Shown here one piece after another: positions 6,060 to 13,582 of a stretch of DNA of 17,392 nucleotides. The notes beneath the pieces are model-generated. The model made no database searches, had not been told where the DNA came from, and saw only the letters and a list, made by a program, of their open reading frames with translations. Where the stretch lies: NCBI GenBank assembly GCA_903918595.1, contig CAIXFB010000127.1:1-17392 (forward strand), in the 5' to 3' direction. The position numbers and the translations under genes are program-made. How positions within the stretch are numbered: the first letter of the stretch is position 1; each line of letters begins with the position of its first letter. The stretch comes from an uncultured Actinomycetes bacterium. Lineage in GTDB: Bacteria; Actinomycetota; Actinomycetes; S36-B12.

Positions 6060-7363
6060 AGGTCGACCTGCTGTTGCGCAATGCGCGCACGGTGCTTGTA
6101 TGTGATGACGAGTCGCAGGTACTCAGCGATGCATCAGTGGCAATTACAGATAGCGTGATTGTTGCGATCGGTAGCGTCACCGATCTGGATGCACAGGTTG
6201 TGGCTGAACGGGTAGTTGAACTTGACGGCCACATTCTCATGCCGGGGTTGGTGAACCTGCACACCCATCTGCCCATGACCCTGTTACGTGGGGTAGCTGA
6301 GAACGTCGACCTGCAAGGTTTTCTCGAGTTGGTCTGGGCAGAAGAAGCTCGGGTGATGGATCCGGTCGGTGTCGAGTTGGGGGCCCGGCTCGGTGCAGTT
6401 GAAGCCTTGCTGGCAGGAACCACCACGGCACTTGACATGTACTTCCATCCCGAGGCTGCGCACCGTGGTGCGGTAGCTGCCGGGCTTCGCCACGTGATTG
6501 GTCCAGTGTTCTTCTCTTTTCCCGGCCCGGATGGTCTGAGTTGGGAGCAGCGAAGGGAACTGGCTGCTAGCTGGGCAGGAACGCTCGAAGAGATCGGCGG
6601 CCCGTTTGTGCCCTTTGTGCTGATGCCGCATGCACCGCTCACGGTGGAGGTTGAGCACTTGCGCGAGTTAGGTGAGATCGCCCGAGCGCATGGCGGCATC
6701 ATCAACACCCACTGCAGTGAAAATGATGAAGAGAACACGCAGACGATTGCGAGCCGAGGATTGCGGCCGGTGGATTGTTTGGTCGCAGCCGACGTTCTTC
6801 CAATGGCTCCGGTACTTGCTCACGGCGTCAGACTTGATGCAGGAGATCGTCGCAAGGTCGCAGAGAACAACGCGGCTGTTGCCCATTGCCCCGGATCCAA
6901 CTTGAAGTTGGCAAGCGGTGCGGCCGATGTGGTGGGTTATCGGGCCGATGGAATCCGGGTGGGTCTAGGCACAGATGGTTGTTCAACGAGTAATGACCTC
7001 GACATGTTTGCGGTCATGCGTTTGGCTGCAAACCTCGCTCGATTGGTGCGCAATGACCCGGCCGCGATCAGTGCTGCCGACGTGGTGCGCATGGCAACGT
7101 TAGAAGGCGCGCGAGCCATCGGCATGGGTGATCGCATTGGTTCGATTGAGGTTGGCAAGGAAGCTGACCTGATCGCTATTGACACCCGCGTGCCCCATCT
7201 CACACCGTTGCGAGACCCGCACACCTCCGTCGTTTTTTCAGCTGGCCGGTCAGACGTGCGGCACGTATGGGTTGCGGGGGATCAGGTTGTGGTGGATCGA
7301 GTTCCGGTGCGCATTGATGTGCCAGAACTTCTGGCTGCAGCCGATGCGCGGGTGAACGCGTGA
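6056..7363 (+). CDS. mtaD: MTA/SAH-type amidohydrolase deaminase
   Basis: A 435-residue amidohydrolase (TIM barrel) of the MTA/S-adenosylhomocysteine deaminase group, removing the 6-amino group of adenosine-type nucleosides. Seen: GLVNLHTHLPMTLLRG with metal ligands His69 and His71, INTHCSENDEE with His219 and Glu222, VLAHGVRL with His256, and GLGTDGCSTSNDLDMF with Asp307; the C-terminal GSIEVGKEADLIAID returns to the small beta domain. Length fits (420-440). The ATG overlaps the phosphorylase stop as ATGA. With the Asn-type phosphorylase it would form a two-step MTA-methylthioinosine-methylthioribose-1-phosphate route. The fold cannot by itself exclude 5'-deoxyadenosine, adenosine or SAH as the main substrate, or a related guanine/chlorohydrolase-like activity. 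Confidence 0.88.
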   Translation: MKVDLLLRNARTVLVCDDESQVLSDASVAITDSVIVAIGSVTDLDAQVVAERVVELDGHILMPGLVNLHTHLPMTLLRGVAENVDLQGFLELVWAEEARVMDPVGVELGARLGAVEALLAGTTTALDMYFHPEAAHRGAVAAGLRHVIGPVFFSFPGPDGLSWEQRRELAASWAGTLEEIGGPFVPFVLMPHAPLTVEVEHLRELGEIARAHGGIINTHCSENDEENTQTIASRGLRPVDCLVAADVLPMAPVLAHGVRLDAGDRRKVAENNAAVAHCPGSNLKLASGAADVVGYRADGIRVGLGTDGCSTSNDLDMFAVMRLAANLARLVRNDPAAISAADVVRMATLEGARAIGMGDRIGSIEVGKEADLIAIDTRVPHLTPLRDPHTSVVFSAGRSDVRHVWVAGDQVVVDRVPVRIDVPELLAAADARVNA

Positions 7364-7815
7364 ACACCACTCTTGAAGACCTCAGCGCCGAGCAGGTCAT
7401 AGAGCACCTTGGTCTGGAGTTTCTCGAGGGTGAGGGTGTATGGATTCGGTTGCTGTGGCGTAATGACAGCGGAAACGCAATCTTGGGTCTACTCACTCCC
7501 ACAGATTTCTCCGCCATGCATCGCTTGGTCGAAGACGAGTTGTGGGTGCATATTGCTGGCGCGCCGATCGACATGGTGTTGCTGCACGAGGATGGCCGAG
7601 TGGAACAGGTGCGTCTTGGTCATGGGCTCGAAGACTCAGTGACTGCACTTGTGCCAGCCGGCGCGTGGCAGGGGTCCAGCACGCACGGAGACTGGGCGTT
7701 AGTCAGTTGCGCTCTCGCTCCTGCTTTCAGTGGTTTTGAATTGGCAGATAATGCAACAGATTTCAGTGCGTGGCCTGCCGCCGCATCGCGAATTGCTGAG
7801 TTGATCCGTGGCTAG
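7360..7815 (+). CDS. DUF985-type cupin protein, function unknown
   Basis: A 151-residue single-domain cupin of the DUF985 (Cupin_5) group. Recognisable features are AILGLLTPTDFSAMHRLVEDELWVH (about 40-64), a sugar-binding-like PIDMVLLHEDG, the LG-G pair RLGHGLE, VPAGAWQGS and VSCALAPAFSGFEL. These match the family's usual FLL..SALHR..DE.WHFY..G, VP.G.WQ and CAPGFDF..FEL pattern. No function is established that I can name with confidence. It is coupled by GTGA to the deaminase gene and overlaps the SDR by 8 bases, so it belongs to the salvage operon and a sugar-phosphate or nucleoside ligand is a reasonable guess only. Confidence 0.82.
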   Translation: MNTTLEDLSAEQVIEHLGLEFLEGEGVWIRLLWRNDSGNAILGLLTPTDFSAMHRLVEDELWVHIAGAPIDMVLLHEDGRVEQVRLGHGLEDSVTALVPAGAWQGSSTHGDWALVSCALAPAFSGFELADNATDFSAWPAAASRIAELIRG

Positions 7816-8566
7816 CGGTCGGTTGGCAGGTGATGTTGCGCTGGTCACCGGCGCACACGGCGGTGTCGGCTTAGTGATTGCCGAACGGCTCGCCCGCGAA
7901 GGCGCTGTCGTAGCGGTGCACGGGCGTAATCGAGCTGCCATTGAGTCTGCCGTCGATCGTTTTCGCAATGCAGGGTTGGTCGCGTCGGGATTTGCCGCAG
8001 ATCTCTCGGCGGGAGCACAAGCCTGCGGCGATCTCATAGCCTCGGTCGAGGCTGAATTGGGCCCGATATCCGTGTTAGTGAATAACGCAGCCGATCAAAC
8101 ACTCACGCCGCTGCGTGAAGAAGCGGTAGATGCGTGGCAGGCCATTTTCGAGGTCAACGTGGTAGCCGTCGCCGAGCTGTGTCGGCTCGTGGCCTGTGCC
8201 GGAGATGGCCTTGCTCGAATGGTGCTGATTGGCTCGGTTGAAGGGCTATCGCCATTCCCGGGCCATGCGGCCTATGCAGCCTCGAAAGCTGCTGTGCAAA
8301 GCCTCACTGCCTCGCTGGCTACCGAGCTGGCGCCAGCGAGGATCAACGCGGTGCTACCTGGGCTGATCGATCGGGAGGGGCTGGCTGCGATGTGGCCTGC
8401 GGGTTGGGATTGGTGGTGCGCAACAGCGCCACTGGGTCGCCCAGTCCTGGCCGAGGAAGTGGCCGCAGCAGTGCTGTTTCTTGCATCACATGAGTCATCA
8501 GGAATCACAGGGGCCTCACTGGTTGTAGACGGTGGTTGGAGTTCATCGGCGCGCGCCCCCTGGTAA
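7808..8566 (+). CDS. Short-chain dehydrogenase/reductase, substrate unknown
   Basis: A 252-residue classical SDR with Rossmann fold. Seen: TGAHGGVG nucleotide site at 14-21, a VNNAADQT loop near 97, IGSVEG with the catalytic Ser, YAASK with Tyr156 and Lys160, and C-terminal GITGASLVVDGGW. The residue after the second beta-strand region is HGRNR, so Arg at that place hints at NADP(H) preference, uncertain. The GTG start overlaps the cupin by 8 bases; no separate ribosome site is evident. It is the last gene of the mtnB operon. A plausible job would be reduction of an aldehyde or keto-sugar made upstream (for example by the FucA-like aldolase), but the sequence does not show this. Confidence 0.9.
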   Translation: MASGRLAGDVALVTGAHGGVGLVIAERLAREGAVVAVHGRNRAAIESAVDRFRNAGLVASGFAADLSAGAQACGDLIASVEAELGPISVLVNNAADQTLTPLREEAVDAWQAIFEVNVVAVAELCRLVACAGDGLARMVLIGSVEGLSPFPGHAAYAASKAAVQSLTASLATELAPARINAVLPGLIDREGLAAMWPAGWDWWCATAPLGRPVLAEEVAAAVLFLASHESSGITGASLVVDGGWSSSARAPW

Positions 8567-8573
8567 TTCCGCA

Positions 8574-8635
8574 GCGCCGTGTTGTGAAATGACCGCGAAT
8601 GTGAACGCTTCGTAACGAGTTGATTTCACCGGCGC
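8574..8635. repeat. Long-spaced inverted repeat upstream of the importer operon
   Basis: GTGAAAT (8584-8590) is mirrored perfectly by ATTTCAC (8623-8629), 32 bases apart. Flanking GCGCC (8574-8578) and GGCGC (8631-8635) can extend the pairing across an uneven internal gap. This lies in the 153-base region between the SDR stop and the lipoprotein start, the only sizeable intergenic stretch in the forward half. It may be paired operator half-sites or an RNA stem that ends or regulates the upstream operon. There is no T-tract. Confidence 0.35.
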
Positions 8636-8666
8636 AGGGGATTAGCCGCGACCCTAAGAACTCGGT

Positions 8667-8672
8667 TAGTCT
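8667..8672 (+). promoter_or_regulatory. Possible -10 element of the nucleoside importer promoter
   Basis: TAGTCT fits TANNNT; a weak TTAGCC at 8642-8647 is a possible -35 with a rather long 19-base spacer. Transcription would start near 8679 and give a leader of about 40 bases before the ATG at 8720. A promoter is expected here because the gap follows the end of the preceding operon. Pattern-based and weak. Confidence 0.3.
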
Positions 8673-8704
8673 TCGCTCGCAGATTGATCAGAAAGACTCC
8701 CTAC

Positions 8705-8712
8705 GAGAAAGG
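8705..8712 (+). promoter_or_regulatory. Ribosome binding site deciding the lipoprotein start
   Basis: GAGAAAGG ends 7 bases before the ATG at 8720 but only 1 base before the ATG at 8714, and lies downstream of the TTG at 8684. This makes 8720 the best start, giving the signal peptide MHRKLLVATIAAG. Confidence 0.7.
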
Positions 8713-8719
8713 CATGCAC

Positions 8720-9853
8720 ATGCATCGCAAGCTCCTTGTGGCGACCATCGCCGCAGGTGCGCTCTTGTTGGCGGGCTGCTCCAGCTCGACCGACGAAACC
8801 GCCACCGAAACCGCCACCGAAACGGTTGCTGAAGAAACAGCAGTTGAAGAAGAAGTAGTAGCCGAAGATGCTGCTGCCGCGGTGACCGCCGACGACAGCA
8901 ACTGTGCTGCGCCTGAGAATTACTGCATCGGTCTTGTCACCGACACCGGCAAGGTCGACGACAAGTCCTTCAACCAGGCAGCCTGGGAAGGCACACTCCT
9001 GGCAGCTGAGAAGTTGGGCGCCTTCACAAAGTACGTAGAGACGACCGACCCCAAGGATTACGCGAACAACATTTCTCAGTTCGCAACCAAGAACTACGAC
9101 ACCATTGTCACGGTGGGCTTCCTCATGGCAGAGGCCACGACGGCTGCTGCTGCTGAGTTCCCGAATGTGAACTTCATCGGTGTGGATCAGTTCCAGGGCG
9201 CTCCTATTCCCAACGTTGCGGGCCTCGTGTTCGCTGAGGACAAGGCCGGCTACGCCGCTGGCTACCTCGCTGGCTTGATGACCAAGACGAACAAGATCGG
9301 TACCGCGCTCGGCACCGACACAGTTCCTCCGGTCAAGCTCTTCGGTGAGGGCTTCAAGAAGGGTGCGCTCGATGCGAACCCTGAAGCAGAGGTCACCCTC
9401 GTCTACCACGAGCCAAACAATGCGTTCAATGATCCTGAATGGGGCGCAGCGGAATCCCGTAAGCAGCTCGATCAGGGTGCTGACATCATTTTCGCAGCGG
9501 GTGGAAACACGGGCAACGGTGGACTCATCGAGATCGCCAAGGATCCAGGTGCCGGAACGACAGTGTTCTGCATCGGCGTTGACATCGACCAGTACTTCAC
9601 GGTGCCACAGGCACAGAAGTGCTTGCTGACTTCTGCCGAGAAGAAGCTTGTTGCTGGTACAGAGGAGCTCGTTCTCCTCTCAGCTGATGGCGCACTGCCC
9701 TCAGGTAACTTCTTCGGACAGACCGGCATTGCCCCGTTCCACGACACTGAGGCTGCTGTACCCGCCGATGTGCAGGCAAAGTTGGCCGAGATCCTGGAAG
9801 GCTTGCAAGCAGGAACGATCGACACTGGTTGCCCAGCCTGCTTGGACAACTAG
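8720..9853 (+). CDS. BMP-family nucleoside-binding lipoprotein of an ABC importer
   Basis: A 377-residue substrate-binding lipoprotein of the BmpA/PnrA family, which binds purine or other nucleosides outside the membrane. Seen: lipoprotein signal peptide with lipobox LLAGC (lipidated Cys20); an acidic low-complexity linker rich in Thr, Glu and Ala to about residue 58; then CIGLVTDTGKVDDKSFNQAAWEG, DTIVTVGFLMAEA, FIGVDQF, NVAGLVFAEDKAGYAAGYLAG and the pocket-side FCIGVDIDQYF. The first binding-protein block contains the conserved Asp and stacking Phe of PnrA-type pockets. Six Cys besides the lipid Cys occur in the mature domain (NCAAPENYC, FCIG, QKCLL, GCPAC), unusual and compatible with disulfides. 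It leads the importer operon and is followed by a strong hairpin before the permease genes. Confidence 0.93.
   Translation: MHRKLLVATIAAGALLLAGCSSSTDETATETATETVAEETAVEEEVVAEDAAAAVTADDSNCAAPENYCIGLVTDTGKVDDKSFNQAAWEGTLLAAEKLGAFTKYVETTDPKDYANNISQFATKNYDTIVTVGFLMAEATTAAAAEFPNVNFIGVDQFQGAPIPNVAGLVFAEDKAGYAAGYLAGLMTKTNKIGTALGTDTVPPVKLFGEGFKKGALDANPEAEVTLVYHEPNNAFNDPEWGAAESRKQLDQGADIIFAAGGNTGNGGLIEIAKDPGAGTTVFCIGVDIDQYFTVPQAQKCLLTSAEKKLVAGTEELVLLSADGALPSGNFFGQTGIAPFHDTEAAVPADVQAKLAEILEGLQAGTIDTGCPACLDN
8795..8823 (+). repeat. 12-base tandem repeat in the lipoprotein linker
   Basis: The unit GAAACCGCCACC occurs twice in a row followed by a partial third copy. It encodes the Thr-Glu-Thr-Ala spacer just after the lipidated Cys. 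Such linkers tether the binding domain to the membrane, and copy number could vary between strains without frame change. Confidence 0.7.
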
Positions 9854-9879
9854 TCGGTTAGGACCTCTGTCCTGCTGAT

Positions 9880-9914
9880 GAAGGCGGGAGCGGCTTCATG
9901 CTGCTCCCGCCTTC
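9880..9914 (+). terminator. Strong hairpin after the binding-protein gene (terminator or processing/stabilising stem)
   Basis: GAAGGCGGGAGC (9880-9891) pairs perfectly with GCTCCCGCCTTC (9903-9914) around an 11-base loop. It begins 27 bases after the lipoprotein stop; only a short mixed tail (ACGTTTCTC) follows rather than a long T-tract. In importer operons such a stem commonly lets the abundant binding protein be expressed above the membrane subunits by partial termination or mRNA protection. A complete stop would require a second promoter in the 54 bases before the permease gene, and none is obvious. Confidence 0.75.
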
Positions 9915-9968
9915 ACGTTTCTCAAACGCCCAACTTGATCCCATGCCAATGTGCAAAGATGCGATGCC

Positions 9969-11084
9969 ATGTCTGTGACTGATCCCTCGAAAACCGATCT
10001 CGGTTTCAGCGACCCTGATCCGCAACGGGGAGGCCCATTAGGACGCCTGCCCAGCATCGTGCTGCCGATCGCATCAGTGCTGATCGCTTTTGCGGTGGGC
10101 GGTCTTTTGATCTGGCTCCAAGGGGTCAATCCGTTCTACGCCTACTGGGTCATGTTCAGCACTGCACTCGGCACCCCAGAGGGTTTGCTTCGAGTGATGG
10201 AGAAATCCACTCCGCTCATCCTCACCGGCCTTGCGGTCACCGTCGGTTTGCGTGCAGGTCTGTTCAACATCGGCGCCCAAGGCCAGTTACTTGCCGGGGC
10301 GATCGGCGCTGCGTGGGCTGGCTATGCCTTCACCATGCCGTTGGCGTTCCATATCCCCTTTGCGATGGCTTTTGGCATGTTGTGTGGGGCAGCGTGGGCC
10401 TCCATCGCTGGTGTGCTGCGCGCCTACCGGAGCGTTTCCGAGGTCATCACCACGATCATGCTGAATAGCATTGCAATCGCATTGGTCGATTACCTCGCAA
10501 GCAAGCCATTCAAGGAACCTGACCAACCGATTTCTCGCACTCCCGAGATCGCCGAGACAGCCGCCCTTCCAAACTTTGGTGCGATCCCCACGGGTTTTGT
10601 GCTTGCGATTCTGGTGGCGCTCTTCTTCGGCTGGTTCCTGATGCGCACCACCAGCGGCTTCCGATTCAACACGGTGGGGCTCAACTCCAACGCTGCTCGT
10701 TATGCAGGCATTTCAGTCAAACGCACAATCATTCTGGCGATGGCGGTGAGTGGCGCCCTCGCTGGCCTCGGCGGTGCCATTGAAACTCTGGGTGTAACGG
10801 GGCGATTCGAACCGGCCTTCAACGCCGGTCTTGGTTTTGACGGCATCACGATCGCACTCCTTGCGCGGGCAAATCCGATCGCAGCTATCCCGGCCGCCAT
10901 CCTGGTCGGAACTTTGCGTTCTGGGGCCGCAGCTTTGCAATTCGAAACCGGGATCGAACCCGAAGTTGTCGACGTCATCTTGGCTTTGACTCTTCTGTTC
11001 GTTGCCGCTCCCATCGTTGGTCGCTTCTTGTTCCGCAAGCGGAATATCAAGACGACTCGGGTCACATCGGGGTGGGGATCATGA
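9969..11084 (+). CDS. Nucleoside ABC transporter permease, first subunit (NupP-like)
   Basis: A 371-residue inner-membrane protein of the branched-chain/ribose permease family (BPD_transp_2). A cytoplasmic Pro/Gly-rich N-terminus of about 35 residues precedes the first membrane helix, near LPSIVLPIASVLIAFAVGG. The signature GLFNIGAQGQLLAGAIGA is typical of the larger subunit of B. subtilis NupOPQ-like importers, and SVSEVITTIMLNSIAIALVDYL is also characteristic. About 8-10 hydrophobic helices follow. ATG at 9969 is chosen; a GTG at 9951 is in frame but adds an atypical MQRCDA, and neither has a clear ribosome site. The stop overlaps the second permease as ATGA. Confidence 0.92.
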   Translation: MSVTDPSKTDLGFSDPDPQRGGPLGRLPSIVLPIASVLIAFAVGGLLIWLQGVNPFYAYWVMFSTALGTPEGLLRVMEKSTPLILTGLAVTVGLRAGLFNIGAQGQLLAGAIGAAWAGYAFTMPLAFHIPFAMAFGMLCGAAWASIAGVLRAYRSVSEVITTIMLNSIAIALVDYLASKPFKEPDQPISRTPEIAETAALPNFGAIPTGFVLAILVALFFGWFLMRTTSGFRFNTVGLNSNAARYAGISVKRTIILAMAVSGALAGLGGAIETLGVTGRFEPAFNAGLGFDGITIALLARANPIAAIPAAILVGTLRSGAAALQFETGIEPEVVDVILALTLLFVAAPIVGRFLFRKRNIKTTRVTSGWGS

Positions 11085-12055
11085 ATGCGCGCTGGGCATA
11101 CATCCTTGGTGGCTTCATCATCGCGGGCATCATCGTTTCTTATGCGATGGATGCAAATCGCACCGAATCCGTGCTCTCTTTCTCATTGCGTTATGCGGTT
11201 CCGCTCATCCTCGCTGCCATGGTGGGAATCATCTGTGAACGCTCTGGCGTGATCAATATCGGCATTGAAGGCCAGATGCTGATGAGCGCCTTCGCCGGAT
11301 TCTTTGGTGCAGCACTGACCGGTAACTTGATCGCTGGCGCGATGATCGGTGTGGGAACCGGCATGATCATGGGTGCTTTCCTCGCGGTGGGATCGGTCAC
11401 CTGGAAGATGGATCAAATCATCGCTGGCACGATTATCAATATCCTGGCAACGGGTCTCACGAGTTTCTTCTACGCCCAGGGATATGTGCTTCCTGGAGTC
11501 ATGCCCACCGTTGCGGTTCCACTCTTGAAAGACATCCCGCTATTGGGACCAGTGCTTTTCAACAACGGTCTGTATACCTACGCGGCGATCTTGATTGCGG
11601 TGATCCTGTGGGTCTTGCTGTTCAAGACGATCTGGGGTCTGCGCACCAGATCTGTGGGTGAAAAGCCCAGCGCCTCAGACACCTCAGGGATCAATGTTCC
11701 TCGCACCCGATTCATCAACGTCACTCTCGCGGGCGGCATCGCGGGGTTGGCGGGCGCCTACCTCGCGATCGAGGCTGCGGGCACCTTCGAACGTGGCTTC
11801 ACCGCCGGCCGAGGTTTTACCGCCCTGGCGATCATGATCTTCGGTGCATGGAATCCATTGGGCGCAATGTTCGCGGCAATCTTCTTCGGCTTGACTCAAG
11901 GAGTTGCCAGTCAGCTGCAGTCAGATGCAGTGTTTGAAATCCCGCCGCAGTTCGTCAACATGCTTCCCTACGTCCTCACCATCGTTCTGCTGGCCGCTGT
12001 CTCTGGAAGGGTCTCACCCCCAGCCGCAGTCGGTAAGCCATATGAGAAGGATTGA
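11081..12055 (+). CDS. Nucleoside ABC transporter permease, second subunit (NupQ-like)
   Basis: A 324-residue membrane permease, partner of the preceding subunit. Seen: RYAVPLILAAMVGIICERSG, VINIGIEGQMLMSAFAGFFGA, KMDQIIAGTIINILATGLTSFF, and near the C-terminus GRGFTALAIMIFGAWNPLGAM, all typical of the shorter nucleoside permease. The ATG at 11081 overlaps the previous stop and has GGTGGGG (11071-11077) 3 bases upstream; an in-frame GTG at 11072 is less likely. The ATPase gene starts on its stop codon. Together the two permeases would form the heterodimeric channel. Confidence 0.92.
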   Translation: MNARWAYILGGFIIAGIIVSYAMDANRTESVLSFSLRYAVPLILAAMVGIICERSGVINIGIEGQMLMSAFAGFFGAALTGNLIAGAMIGVGTGMIMGAFLAVGSVTWKMDQIIAGTIINILATGLTSFFYAQGYVLPGVMPTVAVPLLKDIPLLGPVLFNNGLYTYAAILIAVILWVLLFKTIWGLRTRSVGEKPSASDTSGINVPRTRFINVTLAGGIAGLAGAYLAIEAAGTFERGFTAGRGFTALAIMIFGAWNPLGAMFAAIFFGLTQGVASQLQSDAVFEIPPQFVNMLPYVLTIVLLAAVSGRVSPPAAVGKPYEKD

Positions 12056-13581
12056 TGGCGATGTCGAAAATTGGAGAAGTAGTTCTCGAGGCACGAGGAT
12101 TGACCAAACGCTTTCCTGGCGTGATCGCTAACGAAGACGTTTCATTGAAGGTTCGCAGCGGGGAAATCGTCGCGCTGCTCGGTGAAAATGGGGCGGGCAA
12201 GAGCACGCTGGTCAAGATGATCTACGGCCTGTACACCCCCGATGAAGGCGAAATCTTCGTCAAAGGCGAGCGCGTGAAATTTCACAGCTCACGCGATGCC
12301 ATCAAGGCCGGGATCGGTATGGTCCATCAGCACTTCCAGTTGGTTCCCGTCTTTACCGTTGCCGAAAACGTCATTCTCGGTGATGAGCCACGGCGCTGGC
12401 CATTCGTCAACATGAAAAAGGCCCGCGACGAAGTTGCGCGGTTGGCCGAGCAATACGGCCTACAGGTCGACGTGGATGCGAAGGTGCAAGACATTCCCGT
12501 AGGGGCGCAGCAGCGGGTTGAAATCCTCAAAGCCCTCTACCGCAAAGCCGACATCCTCATCATGGATGAGCCCACCGCTGTTCTCACCCCGCAAGAGACC
12601 AATGAGTTGCTCAAGGTCATGCGAGGGTTCGCCGACTCCGGTGTGGCGGTCATCTTCATCACCCACAAACTCCGTGAGGTGCTGACCGTCGCTGACACCA
12701 TTGAGGTGCTACGGGGTGGCAAATCGGTGGGTACCACAACTCCCGGTGAGTCTGATCAGGCAAGCCTTGCGCAGATGATGGTCGGCCGCAGTGTGCTGCT
12801 GACCGTCGACCGCACCCCGAGCAAGCCCGGCGAGGTGGTGCTCGATGTGGCCGGTCTCACCGCCGATAACAACATCGGGCTCGAGGCTCTGCGTGGCATC
12901 AACTTGCAGGTGCGAGCCGGTGAAATCGTCGGTATCGCCGGTGTGGAAGGGAATGGGCAGCGCGAGCTCGTCGAGGCGTTAACGGGGCTTCGCCCAAGTA
13001 CCTCAGAGAAATTTACGATCGCCGGACTGGATGCAGCCGGAAAGTCCCCTCACGACATTCACGAGATGGGAGTGGGCCATGTTCCTGAGGATCGTGAGAA
13101 GGATGGCCTCGTTGGCCCTTACTCAGTCGCCGACAACCTTGTCTTGAATCGATTCGACGAAGCTGAGTTCGCGACCCGAGGCGTGCGTAATCGCGCAGCC
13201 GTCGCAACGTTGGCCCGCGGTCTTGTCGAGCAGTTCGACGTGCGCACGCCATCCATTGAGACCACGGTTGAATCTTTGTCTGGTGGTAACAAGCAAAAAG
13301 TAGTGATCGCGCGGGAACTTGCCGCGGATCCGCAGTTACTGATCGCATCACAGCCCACTCGAGGTGTCGACGTGGGATCGATCGAATTCATCCACTCGCA
13401 AATCGTTGCCGCCCGAGATCGGGGAGCTGCTGTGCTGCTTGTCTCAGCAGAGCTTGACGAGGTTCTTGGTTTATCCGATCGAGTTCAGGTGATGTACGAC
13501 GGTCGATTGCTGGCTGAATTGCCCGGCGAAGAGGCTGATCGTGATCGCATTGGCCGGCTCATGGCCGGCGGGGATGCCTAG
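12055..13581 (+). CDS. Nucleoside ABC transporter ATPase with two nucleotide-binding domains (NupO-like)
   Basis: A 508-residue cytoplasmic double ATPase that energises the importer. First domain: Walker A GENGAGKST (43-51), HQHFQLVPVFTVAEN, degenerate signature VGAQQRVEI, and Walker B ILIMDEPTAVLTP. Second domain: degenerate Walker A GVEGNGQREL, signature LSGGNKQKV (from 408), and LLIASQPTRGVDVGS with Gln in place of the catalytic Glu. This split of intact and degenerate motifs is normal for the MglA/RbsA/NupO family. GAGAAGG (12044-12050) precedes the ATG at 12055 by 4 bases; the ATG at 12061 is an alternative at 10 bases. In this operon it is encoded after the permeases; in many relatives it comes directly after the binding protein. 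Confidence 0.93.
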   Translation: MAMSKIGEVVLEARGLTKRFPGVIANEDVSLKVRSGEIVALLGENGAGKSTLVKMIYGLYTPDEGEIFVKGERVKFHSSRDAIKAGIGMVHQHFQLVPVFTVAENVILGDEPRRWPFVNMKKARDEVARLAEQYGLQVDVDAKVQDIPVGAQQRVEILKALYRKADILIMDEPTAVLTPQETNELLKVMRGFADSGVAVIFITHKLREVLTVADTIEVLRGGKSVGTTTPGESDQASLAQMMVGRSVLLTVDRTPSKPGEVVLDVAGLTADNNIGLEALRGINLQVRAGEIVGIAGVEGNGQRELVEALTGLRPSTSEKFTIAGLDAAGKSPHDIHEMGVGHVPEDREKDGLVGPYSVADNLVLNRFDEAEFATRGVRNRAAVATLARGLVEQFDVRTPSIETTVESLSGGNKQKVVIARELAADPQLLIASQPTRGVDVGSIEFIHSQIVAARDRGAAVLLVSAELDEVLGLSDRVQVMYDGRLLAELPGEEADRDRIGRLMAGGDA

Positions 13582-13582
13582 C

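Noticed and set aside
7360..7815. DUF985 cupin as the R. rubrum-type methylsulfurylase
   Set aside because: No RuBisCO-like protein gene is present to make its substrate and the family match is to DUF985; kept only as a loose precedent.
8684..8719. TTG or ATG (8714) as start of the lipoprotein
   Set aside because: The ribosome site GAGAAAGG at 8705-8712 fits only the ATG at 8720, which also gives a normal lipoprotein signal peptide.
8795..8823. Short repeats as a CRISPR or regulatory array
   Set aside because: Only 2.4 direct copies without spacers, in frame, encoding a linker.
8666..9409. Open frame on the minus strand across the lipoprotein gene
   Set aside because: Gly/Phe-rich low-complexity stretch is the complement of the acidic linker; no domain recognised.
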